64,000 bases of DNA from Symsagittifera roscoffensis (taxonomy: Eukaryota; Xenacoelomorpha; Acoela; Convolutidae): the NCBI RefSeq assembly GCF_963678635.1, contig NC_087062.1:72941345-73005344 (forward strand). Direction: 5' to 3'. The position numbers and the translations under genes were made by a program. Positions 44,110 to 54,543 of this stretch are shown in pieces. Position 1 is the first letter of the stretch. The number at the start of each line of letters is the position of its first letter. The notes below the pieces were generated by a model. The model was not told where the DNA came from, ran no database searches, and was given only the letters and a program-made list of their open reading frames with translations.

Positions 44110-45592
44110 AAAATTTGTTTTTTTTTTCTAAAATCGTTGGAAAACAAGAGAAAAATCTTATGATTCTCAATAGTCTTTAATAACCTGCTGAAAAGTATTG
44201 TTTTCCATGAACGTATTTGAAGATAAAAAACTAAAATACCTATAAAATATAGCTAGGTTTGAACTCGGTTCTAAACTTTCTTTTTTGGTTAGGTTTCTGT
44301 ATTCAAGTTTGATTTTAATGGTTTTGCACTATAATAAATTTTTTGACTGGTAGCAATAACTCGCGACACTTGCTAGGTAAGGGAAAAACAACAAAAATTT
44401 TTTTTCATGTCTCAAGGGCTCATTTCGCTTGATTTCTACCCAAAATATAGATAGTTTAATGGTGTAACTGTCTTACTTAGCCGAACATTTTTTTCTCGGT
44501 TTTGTGTTTACCTCAATGAAATTACCTTTTAAACTTCCGAGTTTTCATGTAATTTAACTTAGTTCAGCAAAGATTAACAAAATTTTTGATAATTTACACA
44601 AGTAACAATACTTGATGTTTTTATGTTGATTTTTTCCTTAAGATATAGCTTATAATCTTAATTGAAGCAAAATGAACTCAGAGGCCATGAATATAAACCA
44701 AATTTTTTAAAAAATTTTGTCAAAAAAACTCAACTTAGTTCTTTCTTGATTTCTTCTTGATCTACCAACTTCCAATTGACTCCATTTTGAACAAAAAATT
44801 ACTCAAAACTTTATTTTTACATGTTAAACCGTATCATTTCATCGATCGTTTACTACTCCGAAACAAAGTTTCCAACAGTAGCACCGTTTCCTAAAACACC
44901 TCAGGGAAAAATTTCTGATCTAGATAACTGTACGTTCTTGTTTTAAGACAAAGTTTTTAATTTTGAAGTGAATATATAATTCATATTTAAGTTAGTTTTT
45001 CCTGGAAATGTTCAATGTTCAAAAATTTAAGTAAATTTTCAACTTCTCTAAGTCAAATATCAAAAAATTAGAAAAAATAATTACATGAAGTGTTGGTTAA
45101 TCTTTTTTCTACAATGCATATATCACATTTTGAAAAACTCTCTACTATTCTAATTTTCCCCTTTGTTTTATATACTCTAGTTTTTCAATTTTTCTTATTT
45201 AAAAAGTTACCTTGAAACGTGCCATTTTTCTTTGCAGGTTGCTGAACGTAATTGGAACCATCTTGTGTTTTGTGAAGATAGCTTCGACAACATGACTAAA
45301 CCGGAATGGAAGACTATTCTTGATCTGAGCTTTCAGTTCCTCGCTGTTATATGTATAAAAGTAACAAAACGATCACTTTGAAACACCACGGTGCTTACAA
45401 TGTCTTGATACTTGTGAGAGAGTGTACTCTCTAACACATACAAGACATGCAACTCTTTCATTTCTATTCAGTAACGGCTTGTAATTTTTAAAGCAAGAAC
45501 TTGAGAACGAGAGGAAGATTTAGAAAGTCCCAAATCATTAAGTGGGAGATTTACACTAATTTGCATTAGTTCCAAAAAATGAATTAAGTGTA
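44110..45592. repeat. third partial copy of the X tail
   Basis: Collinear with about 41,165-43,130 of X2, with a gap of roughly 200 bp near 44,250. Shared words include 'gatctaccaacttccaattga', 'ttactactccgaaacaaagttt' and 'ttctattcagtaac'. It ends at 'ttccaaaaaatga' (45,592), where the plus-strand integrase fragment begins. Because it contains the 1.12-kb block, it shows that X1 lost that block. Confidence 0.75.
45228..45592 (+). promoter_or_regulatory. candidate TATA promoter block, copy 2
   Basis: TATAAAA at 45,354-45,360 in the same context as 42,908. Upstream, 'tttctttgcag' at about 45,229-45,239 resembles a 3' splice acceptor. From it a frame runs VAERNWNHLVFCEDSF and on through the TATA box. 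The downstream half matches copy 1 at about 80 percent by eye. Its position just before the El3 integrase fragment is probably a breakpoint rather than a functional arrangement. Confidence 0.35.
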
Positions 45593-45599
45593 TCAACCT

Positions 45600-46737
45600 C
45601 TATCAACGAAAACACAGATATTCTAGAATTCCAACCCTCTGATATCAAAGTACCCTGCCTACCTTTAAGTATGATGCTTATAGGTTTTCATACCTCTCAA
45701 TCTTTACACATTAAGGGACACTCAGGAGCAGAAAAAAACATATTCAAATTTTACACAATTTTTTTTATTTCCCAAATGCACCAATTTGGATAAAAGTATT
45801 ATTCAATGATTGCATAACATGTCAATTAAAGAAGCCATACCCAAACCAAAAACTATTTGCAGTAAAACAAGATTTTAAAGGGCGAAGTCTATACTTCAAT
45901 CACAGAATTTCATTCGATACAAAAGGACCAATATCACCATCCTCAGAAGGGAACTCATATATAATGGTCATAGTCGATGCATTCACACACTACGTAGCAC
46001 TGAACCCAGTACCTCATTGTAATGCTTATAATGCATATACAACACTTTATGAACACTGGATAGCAACGTTCGGTTAACCCGAAATCCTTGTTACAGACAA
46101 TGTCACTGATTTTATAAACAACGAAATCATTACACTGTGCCACTTATAGAATATTAAGCACAAACCACGTAAATCTCATGCACCTTAAACTAATGGATTA
46201 GTCGAATGCATGAACCGCTCATTACAAGAATATCTTAGATGTAACATTAACGGAAATTACACACGATATACTAAATGGTAAACAGATGTAAAACTATTCT
46301 CCTTATCTTATAATTCACAAATCACAACAACTTTGGGACTGTCACCGTATGAAATGGTTTCAATCAAAGACCACGAAAACCGATAATGTTCACAGCAAAA
46401 TCTTCAAAAATACACAAGATTATTGTCAACCCACTAAAGAATCAATATGTTATAATCGACGACTACATACCCAATATGAAGCTCAATTTCGTCATCCACA
46501 AATTCTTAAATTAGCTTCCGGTACATACACCGAATGGATTTTGAACAGAGACAAAAACCAAAAAGAAATCTACCAGAAAATACCAAAAAAATTGTTACAA
46601 AGACAAAATATTAATTCCCAAATACATTATCGGTTTACACTAGCTACAAACTTAAAAATCGGATTATACGTTTTAATTCCAAACTATACAACCCAAAAAA
46701 GAATTCCTAAAAAATTACAACCACTCGGAACCACTTC
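45600..46737 (+). pseudogene. El3 integrase, copy D1
   Basis: Includes the zinc-binding N-terminal part (HIKGHSGAEKN, then NDCITCQLKK after a frame change) and the catalytic core (SFDTKGPISPSS, IMVIVDAFTHYVAL, TDNVTDF, GLVECMNRS). The second Asp and Glu are 35 codons apart. Stops lie at 46,075-46,077 (TAA), 46,147-46,149 (TAG, shared with D2) and in place of a Trp in the APW motif. After PYEMVS the frame shifts into a 170-codon ORF (46,349-46,861) holding the C-terminal domain. Inactive. Confidence 0.85.
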
Positions 46738-46861
46738 TGACACGTTTTCATCATTTTTTTTACTACTCCAAACTTATGTTAATTTACCCAAAATCTTTGA
46801 CCACCTCCTCTGGTACGATACTTCAAATACATATGTAAATGTTCCAACATCTATTCAGTAG
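46349..46861 (+). CDS. chimeric ORF: integrase C-terminal domain joined to env start
   Basis: 170 codons, ATG. Residues 1 to about 130 are the integrase C-terminal region (LASGTYTEWILNRDKNQKE, GLYVLIPNYTTQKRIPKKLQ). After about residue 131 the protein switches to the envelope N-terminal region (FFLLLQTYVNLPKIFDHL). In D2 these two parts are separated by about 1.13 kb (48,250-49,380). The deletion in D1 fused them in frame through TTSDT. It ends at the same TAG that interrupts env at 49,496-49,498. Confidence 0.6.
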   Translation: MKWFQSKTTKTDNVHSKIFKNTQDYCQPTKESICYNRRLHTQYEAQFRHPQILKLASGTYTEWILNRDKNQKEIYQKIPKKLLQRQNINSQIHYRFTLATNLKIGLYVLIPNYTTQKRIPKKLQPLGTTSDTFSSFFLLLQTYVNLPKIFDHLLWYDTSNTYVNVPTSIQ

Positions 46862-47374
46862 AACAGATGTTTTTCCTCTTTTTATAATATTCCTCATGTT
46901 TCCGACATCCTTCATAATGACAGTATGCAAATGTATAAAAAAGGCTATTCTAACCTTGCATTTGCAACAATACTTTAAATCCTTTTCATTCAAGAAAATT
47001 ACAAAGAACACATAAATACATAATGAATAAATAATTTTTTCAAACATTACAAAGTTGCTAATTAACAACCTCCACATCAAACGCCACCAACAACGTCCCA
47101 AGAGCCTCCAACAACACCAACAAGTAGTCAAACAAACAACCCTCAATCATCAACACGCATCTCTCTTCAAGACAATCCATACACATTTGAAGAATCTCCC
47201 AGCCACTACAGAACATCTCCCATTTTGGATGTTCAAGCTTTTACTCAAGGCGAACCAAATTTAGTAAACGACCCATTAGACGTTTCTTCTGACACAACTT
47301 TGTCACTACCAGATATTCACTCACTTCATTCAACCCCTTCCATAACTCAAATACCACAAACACCATTTCCTACT
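46738..47374 (+). pseudogene. El3 env 5' part, duplicated
   Basis: Near copy of 49,385-50,010. It carries the envelope start region, then a segment with many Thr/Pro/Gln (TPPTTSQEPPTTPTSSQ), then SPILDVQAFT. It ends at 47,374, where integrase copy D2 begins. Frames are broken. Confidence 0.65.
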
Positions 47375-48690
47375 TGCAGTAAAACAAGATTTTAAAGGAC
47401 AAAGTCTATACTTCAATCACAGAATTTCATTCGATACAAAAGGACCAATATCACCATCCTCAGAAGGAAACTCATATATAATGGTCATAGTCGATGCATT
47501 CCCACACTACGTAGCACTGAAACCAGTACCTCATTGTAATGCTTATTATGCATATACAACACTTTATGAACACTGGATAGCAACGTTCGGTTTACCCGAA
47601 ATCCTTGTTACAGACAATGTCACTGATTTTATAAACAACGAAATCATTACACTGTGCCACTTATAGAATATTAAGCACAAACCACGTAAATCTCATGCAC
47701 CTTGGACTAATGGATTAGTCGAATGCATGAACCGCTCATTACAAGAATATCTTAGATGTACCATTAACGGAAATTACACACGATATACTGAATGGTCAAC
47801 AGATGTAAAACTATTCTCCTTATCTTATAATTCACAAATCACAACAACTTTGGGAGTGTCACCGTATGAAATGGTTTCAATCAAAAACCACGAAAACCGA
47901 TAAAGTTCACAGCAAAATCTTCAAAAATACACAAGATTAATGTCAACCCACTAAAGAATCAATATGTTATAATCGACAACTGCATACCCAATATGAAGCT
48001 CAATTTCGTCATCAACAAATTCTTAAATTAGCTTCCGGTACATACACCGAATGGATTTTGAACAGAGACAAAAAACACAAAGAGATCTACCAGAAAGTAC
48101 CAAAAAAATTGTTACAAAGACAAAATTTTAATTCCCAAATACATTATGGATTTTCACTAGCTACAAACTTAAAAATCGGATTATACGTTTTAATTCCAAA
48201 CTATACAACCCAAAAAAGAATTCCTAAAAAATTACAACCACTCGGAAAGGACCATATCAAATAATTGATAAACCCACTGATGTAACATACAAACTTACAG
48301 ACGTAAACAAAAAAGAAATCGTTCAACACCGAAACAATCACTTACCTGATTATCCAAAAGAGTACGCTCTCCGCGAATTGCCTCAATTAAACTCCTTTAC
48401 AGGACTTAAAGTTACTCAAAATAATTCAGATCACGAACAAAATCAAAGCACTGATATAAAACCTATACAAAAACCGTTGGAACAAAAAAAAACTTAACAA
48501 ACACTCCTCAAGAATTGTAGTAAACAAAAAGATAACTCAAACAGGAAGAAAGATTTGAAAATTAGAAGAAAAAGTTTTACCACAAGATCAAAAAGAAAAA
48601 CCCCCACAAAGACAATCATCGCGACTTCAAAATCAGCCACGCAAAGATTTCAAAACCTTCATGCCACACTCTAAGTTTTAAAAGAAAGTT
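47375..48690 (+). pseudogene. El3 integrase, copy D2
   Basis: Starts within the linker after the zinc domain (AVKQDFKGQSLYFNH), so it lacks the HHCC part. The core (47,481-47,666) reads VDAFPHYVALKPVPHCNA and LPEILVTDNVTDF up to the TAG at 47,664-47,666. It continues in frame after the stop with HAPWTNGLVECMNR. The C-terminal domain is complete: 48,058-48,264, then, after a shift, PTDVTYKLTDVNKKEIVQH and a basic tail to about 48,680. Fewer stops than D1. Confidence 0.85.
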
Positions 48691-49351
48691 GAATTTCAGA
48701 AACCACTTTAAAATGAATTAAACATTTTCACATCTTGAAGATATTTTCATAAAACGAACAATTTCTCAAATTTCTTGCTGAAAAGCATTTGACTAAAATA
48801 GATCAAATTCAGCCAATCAGAAGTTTTTCCGAATCATCACCTCATTTTGAACACGACTTCTTTAGGCCACAAACAAGCCCCTTCAAGCCAATCTCTAAAC
48901 CGCTAAACATTGACACCTGAAATAAACAAACGTCTCAATATTACAACCCTCTCCTTTCGAGCAGCACAAAGATCAACAATATTGTTCCAGCTTAAAACTC
49001 AAAAACTGCTCACGCTTTAACATTAAATTAGCCAGAAGAACAAAATGGACATGATCATTTAGCCTAAAGTACGAATATCTCTTAGATACACCCAATCAAC
49101 CAATAAAAACACCAAAACCAGGAAGGCTCTTGAGAGCCCTCCAAACTTTCCCTACGAATATCGCTTAGATACCCCCAATCATCAAATAAAAAACAACAAA
49201 ACCAGGAAGGCTCTTGAGAGCCCTCCAAACACTCTTCAAATGCTTCTATCTCGAACAGTCAACCAATTTCAAAACATTCTTTCAAACTTTTTTTCAATCC
49301 TTTTTAAATTTTTTCAAATTTTGTAAAAACCTCATATCCGATATTCTAGAA
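48691..49351 (+). other. pol-env intergenic with hairpin repeats
   Basis: No gene seen apart from the lead-in to env. Two copies of an 84-bp unit (from about 49,069 and 49,151) each contain 'accaggaaggctcttgagag' and continue into 'ccctcc', giving a hairpin (GGCTCT/AGAGCC stem extended by a further GGA/TCC) at 49,121-49,142 and 49,205-49,226. It may be an RNA structure in the env leader. Confidence 0.5.
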
Positions 49352-50534
49352 ATGTTCAACCCCTCCCTGATAATTTTTGCGTTTTCATCATTTTTTTTAC
49401 TAGTCCAAACTTATGTTAATTTACCCAAAATCTTTGACCACCTCCTCTGGTACGATACTTCAAATACCTATGTAAATGTTCCAACATCTATTCAGTAGAA
49501 CAGATGTTTTTCCTCTTTTTATAATATTCCTCACGTTTCCGACATCCCTCATAATGACAGTATGCAAATGTATGAAAAAGGCTATTCTAACCTTCGCATT
49601 TGCAACAATACTTTAAATCCTTTTCATTCAAGAAAATTACAAAGAACACATAAATACATAATGATTAAATAATTTTTTCAAACTTTCCAAAGTTGCTAAT
49701 TAACAACCTCCACATCAAACCCCACCAACAACGTCCCAAGAACCTCCAACAACACCAACAAGTAGTCAAACAAATAACCCTCAATCAGCAACACGCATCT
49801 CTCTTCAAGACAATCCATACACATTTGAAAAATCTCCCAGCCACTACAGAAAGTCTCCCATTTTGGATGTTCAAGCTTTTACTCGAGCCGAACCAAATTT
49901 AGTAAACGACCCAATATACGTTTCTTCTGACACAACTTTGTCACTACCAGATATTCTCTCACTTCATTCAACCCCTTCCGTAACTCAAATACCACAAACA
50001 CCATTTCCTACAAATTCTCCTACAAATGTTGACGCCAGATATAATGAAAATTCAACAAATAACATACACCTACCATTCGATTGGAGTACATTCGTAGGAC
50101 CCCCTCCATTATTCGGACATTATCACGAAAGTAACAGATTACACAACTGGGCACTGAACTGATTACAATATCGACAAGGTTTCCACAAAAATATTCATGA
50201 AAATAACATACAAATATTACACAAGATAATCTGATACTAAAATTTGAAATCACAGCAAGACTAAAAAACATAATTCATCATCCGTTATCTCTAGCCCCCC
50301 CCCCCCAATATAACGGCCCAATCTTTACTTCCCGCATTTATAACCACGGAAGTTATCCACAAATACGATAGATACACAAAAACGACAATTGGACATACCA
50401 CTTTTTATAATCCATACTCAGGACTATCATACAGATGTATCTTCTAAAGATACTATCTTTCCAGACCCGTTTAATTTTCAATTATCTCAAAACCCGATCT
50501 TAACAATCCTTCCCCCGAACAGGACCCCAGGATT
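49352..50534 (+). pseudogene. El3 envelope, signal peptide and N-terminal part
   Basis: The ATG at 49,352 opens a classic signal-peptide-like start (MFNPSLIIFAFSSFFLLVQ), in frame within a longer ORF 49,214-49,498. A TAG at 49,496-49,498 interrupts it, and the same frame continues. From about 49,700 to 50,162 a different frame is rich in Pro, Thr and Ser (TPPTTSQEPPTTPTSSQTNN, later VGPPPLFGHYHE), like a mucin-type stalk. A run of 12 C lies at 50,295-50,306. The gene is broken by stops and shifts. Confidence 0.5.
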
Positions 50535-52545
50535 TACTAGTCAGACATTACAACTGTGAAGAAAATGAACAAAAAACACTACATAAATATGCAAAAAACA
50601 TAATAGCTACTTTTTACTCAAAAGCACGAGCTGCAACACTAGTGGGATATAAATTCACAGCAAGACTTTCCGAAAAAAAAGTACTTTGGTCCCAAGTTTC
50701 AAACGGAAACAAAAACGGACTAGATCATGAATCTTTCTACCAAAGAAACATCAAAAGACTGACGATTGTAAAAACGAACCTAAAAGATTACAAATCACAT
50801 CAAACAAAGGCACAACCAGAAAATTGGTAAACTTTCAAGTTTTTCCAGACTCTGCATATCAATCCGAATTTGAAAAATACCCACTCATATAAAACTAGAC
50901 GACAATTTTTCCTTCCACGGAGAACAAGGAAGATTAACTTACAATCTCCATGATGAAAATTGGATACTTGGAAAAAACAACCCCTCAAATTATAAAGCCG
51001 ACACTAAAAAAAAGGATACCAAGAAATAATATTTTTTGATTGGAAAATACAACTTGAAAAAGTACAACTAACACGAGATTTAAAAGATGGCACTATAATT
51101 TATCATGGAATCAGACTCTCTTGCAAAAACGACGAAGGATACTGCGACCCTACTACACGAACACAAGCAACAATAGTCTGGTTTCCAGAGGGCACCTGTA
51201 CCACATTTCAAGTAGCAAAAATACAAGCTAGAACGGTAAAATTTCGCCAAATGAATCCTGATCAACTCAGACATAGTAATTTTAAATTTAAAAAGTTTCA
51301 TAATATAGAAAATATATTGACACGTTTCCAAATATACCCAGAAATGGAACTCGCGTGTAAATACACCAAACCACTTCACAAAACACAATACTCAGAAACT
51401 CTTGTCGAATACGAACAAGCTTTCGACATGATACAGGAAAACTAATTATACATGCAATGACAACATCTCACTCAATCAGTGACGAAAAATCATATATCCC
51501 AGTAAACCTTCTGAAAAACACAGGAAACATTGGTGGAAAAATAAAACCACAAGAAAACGACAGCACACGTTTACAAGAACTATCACTAGTGAACAACACT
51601 CATTTTGGCGCAATTCACCATGACATACACATGGACATGAAATAAGACAACACAATAAGTAGAATCTCTCAGGAAAAGTCTTTGACAGAACTTGTAACAT
51701 TTTATCAACCATGAGAACTTGAACGCACACAAATTTTACAATCAATTGCACTAGCAATATTAAAAAACCCTTATGCACGATATTTACTGCCAGGTAACAG
51801 ATCAAAATTTTTTGATAACAAAGGAAACAAATTATGCTATTACACTTGTATCAAAAAAGTATCACCGTTATATGCTTTTGAAGACAAAAGATGCTATAAA
51901 AGAGTCTCAATATTCTACAAAAACAAATAGCCCCACTGTATTACAATTAAACCATGACGAAGATAAAAACTACCTTCTCACATTATATCCTACACTTACG
52001 CAACCATTAAAAAAGTTTTCATCAGAAAGCATTAGAGCTATTGTCCGCAATCCAAATATCGATTTACAATCGATCGGCATAAACTCTAATTTCGACATTC
52101 AACATCACAAACCTACACAACAAATTCAAAAATTACTCACAAAAATGGACACTATACAACGACAATCTATAGATCAAAACTTACGCGAACTTGCAGAAAC
52201 AGCAGGTTTTTCCCACATATACGCACAAGACTATAGCGGATATTTTAAAGATATAAAAGATTACATTTACTTAAACGGCGAAAATACAGACCAGAAAAAA
52301 AATCACCGATAAATTTTTTTAGTTTTGTAAATTTGAAAAATGAATTTCTTTCCTTTCTAGGATGGCCCTACTACATTTTAGAAAGATTGTCTAAATTATA
52401 GGCAATGTTATTTTTTCTTGGATTTCTTTTCTCTCTCTTAAAAAGAATCTACAATACATGCGCAATACACACACTAGTAAACAAACAAGCAAGCGTAACA
52501 CGCATACTTTTTGCAGGATTTTTGGAGCACTCTCTTTATCAATAA
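50535..52545 (+). pseudogene. El3 envelope glycoprotein, main part
   Basis: Consecutive plus frames: to 50,830 (KYAKNIIATFYSKARAATL); about 51,035-51,445 (SCKNDEGYCDPTT, WFPEGTCTTFQVAK, a Cys-bearing ectodomain segment); 51,457-51,645; 51,773-52,312 (SESIRAIVRNPNIDLQSIG, QDYSGYFKDIKDYIYLNGE). Then, in a shifted frame, a hydrophobic anchor (LFFLGFLFSLLKRIYN, about 52,404-52,455) and a short tail to 52,545. The layout is ectodomain, stem, membrane anchor and cytoplasmic tail, as in retroviral-type env. Several frameshifts make it non-functional. I cannot assign it to a named fusion class. Confidence 0.6.
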
Positions 52546-53366
52546 ATAAAATACTTTTAGAAGCTCAAATAAAAGAATACAATACCAATCTATCAGCAAA
52601 ACCCAGCAGATATGACGGTTCACAAAATAATATAATTACAAAGCCTACGGCACCACAACTAAAAAACATAAATCATAACCATCCCTTATCATTAGTACCA
52701 CAAAATTTCAGAAATATAGCCCTGACAAACCTCATAACTTCGAGATATAAATATCCACAAAGCCCAATTCAACACATAATAACCCAAAAACTCATCGCTC
52801 AACTTCCTACCCAGCCAACCTACAGAGCAACCTCCCCATCATCCCACTCCCCATCATCCCTCCCCATCATCCCATCATCCCACCATCATCCAATATCCCG
52901 GATGGAATCAGAAACTAAAATAAACACAACTGTATATAACAATATCTCCCAACTTAATCACCCCGATATCAAAACCCCCGACCAATTTGCCAACTCCGAA
53001 CCCAGCCCATCTAGATTTTCCCAACCTCCCTCTCAGCCTATTCATTCTCAAGTCAAAACTGTACCTCCTTCCCCTCCTTCTTCCATTTCAAGTCTAACAC
53101 CCACATATTCCCCCTTAACCAGTGAACCATCCGATAACAACAGCTCTCCAAATACTCAAATATCTAACGAGCTTGAAAATTTCACTACACTTCAACAGCA
53201 ATTACAGCCCCCACAAACACTAACCATTCACCAACACTCACAATCATCCAACCCATCAACCACAACTTCCTCTTCACATTATACCCTTCGCAAAAACCAA
53301 CTTCGTAATCAATCCCATCCTCCAATACAAACCGAGCTTACCGAACCTTTAAAAGAAAATTTCTAA
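52458..53366 (+). CDS. 302-codon Pro/Ser-rich ORF, intact
   Basis: The longest intact ORF of the window, with ATG at 52,458. Residues 1-20 are basic and Thr-rich, residues 20-40 are helical (FGALSLSINKILLEAQIKEY), and the rest is low-complexity Pro, Ser, Thr, Gln and Asn with no cysteine cluster. A CCATCATCC microsatellite (52,831-52,891) encodes PSSHSPSSLPIIPSS. The C terminus is basic (HYTLRKNQLRNQSHPP). It overlaps the env tail in another frame. A splice-acceptor-like 'tactttttgcag' lies at about 52,506-52,517. It may be the env cytoplasmic region or an accessory protein; no homologue recognised. Confidence 0.5.
   Translation: MRNTHTSKQTSKRNTHTFCRIFGALSLSINKILLEAQIKEYNTNLSAKPSRYDGSQNNIITKPTAPQLKNINHNHPLSLVPQNFRNIALTNLITSRYKYPQSPIQHIITQKLIAQLPTQPTYRATSPSSHSPSSLPIIPSSHHHPISRMESETKINTTVYNNISQLNHPDIKTPDQFANSEPSPSRFSQPPSQPIHSQVKTVPPSPPSSISSLTPTYSPLTSEPSDNNSSPNTQISNELENFTTLQQQLQPPQTLTIHQHSQSSNPSTTTSSSHYTLRKNQLRNQSHPPIQTELTEPLKENF
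52831..52891 (+). repeat. CCATCATCC microsatellite in coding frame
   Basis: An imperfect run of 'ccccatcatcc' and 'ccatcatcccatcatccca' words, about 60 bp, lying inside the 302-codon ORF and kept in frame. Confidence 0.8.
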
Positions 53367-53497
53367 ATACTCCATTTCCATCTAACCCAGGAACATCCAC
53401 AACATTTGTCAATCATCCTTTTCACACTAATACAAAAAAATTTCTATAGATATGTTTACCCTTTTTCCCCAGTACACATATTTTCATTCAGATCCCA

Positions 53498-54543
53498 ATG
53501 ACAAAAAAACCAAGTTATGTAAATGAGCACGTATTATACCCCACACTATCGTGGACATCAAACTATCACTTTACTAATCCACTATCACCATTATATAACA
53601 CCTCTCATGACAACGAACTATGCAACACCCAACTCTATCTTCTAACAACAGCACTTACCCCAAAACAATTCACATCGATAGGATACAAGCAATCACTAAT
53701 CGAATTCACCGCACTCAAAACTAATGAACATTCTATCGACTACTACGATCATAATATCATATGAACTACCGACGAAATCTTTCTAAACGACAACCAATCT
53801 GCTAATCCACAACTAACAGAGAAATTTTTCATCAAAACACCATACGTTTTCACCCTCAACACCTCAGATAAAAAATACGACAATGTCATTTCAGCAGCAC
53901 TCCATGATATTCATCCTTATGGTTCATACTTTAACAAATTCAATCAATTTTCACTATACTTTCATTTGCTCACACCCAGAGAACGTGATTTACACTGTTC
54001 ACACGACGTCATGTTACGAACTAAACAAACTCACACGTACACTTATTTCAAATTATTTTGAAGTCATTACACTCACAATAAACCAGCACGACAACCTCAC
54101 CATAGATTTCATTACATTAACTCTAAATACACCTCAACATTTTTTCTTAATTTCACCCATTGTATTAAAGACACTAACCTGCAAGGCATCCTCCGCAATT
54201 ACGATCCAATCACCGAGATGTATATTTTCTGTCCCCTAACCAAACTCTTCAACGTAGACGAATCCCGCCGACTAGTCGTCCCACACGAATACCTGCAGCC
54301 CGCTGAAGTCCCAATCCTAAATTCATATATAACACTCGATATAATCATAAACTGTAAAACTTTATTCAAAACACACCTTATGATCTCTCACCTAGCACTG
54401 AAGACCACAACATCATTAAAGCACTCGAATTACTTTGGCCACTTCTTCAAACTAAATACATCATTCGTTTGCTAGCTAAATTACTAACCTCATCAGACAT
54501 CATCCACGAGGTTTTTCCACACGGATTCTTCACCGACAATTAG
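53498..54543 (+). pseudogene. El3 3'-terminal ORF, unrecognised
   Basis: Frame 53,498-54,061 is open apart from one TGA at 53,762-53,764 (KPSYVNEHVLYPTLSW at the start; later PYGSYFNKFNQFSLYFHLLT). A second frame continues to about 54,360 (LTKLFNVDESRRLVVPHEY). A third runs to the TAG at 54,541-54,543 (ALELLWPLLQTKYIIRLLAK). The pattern suggests one original gene of about 345 codons with two frameshifts and one stop. It lies between env and the 3' flank. Not recognised. Confidence 0.4.

Larger units (their letters stand above)
45600..54543 (+). mobile_element. El3: integrase-envelope retroelement segment
   Basis: Plus-strand remains of an env-bearing LTR retroelement: integrase (two copies), envelope-like gene with signal peptide and anchor, a 302-codon Pro/Ser-rich ORF and a last ORF. 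Gag, protease and RT are absent on this strand. The El2 fragments on the minus strand of the array could supply the missing half of the same family, but that is inference. Confidence 0.7.

Noticed and set aside
50295-50306. Run of 12 C, and the 11-G run at 57,389-57,399
   Set aside because: Homopolymers are easily explained by slippage or sequencing error; no polypurine-tract context supports a function.
51476-51805. Minus-strand frame of 109 codons inside env, with others at 46,823-47,146 and 51,080-51,388
   Set aside because: Antisense to env or duplicated env sequence that reads better on the plus strand; Cys/Val/Leu-rich composition is typical of an AT-rich shadow frame.
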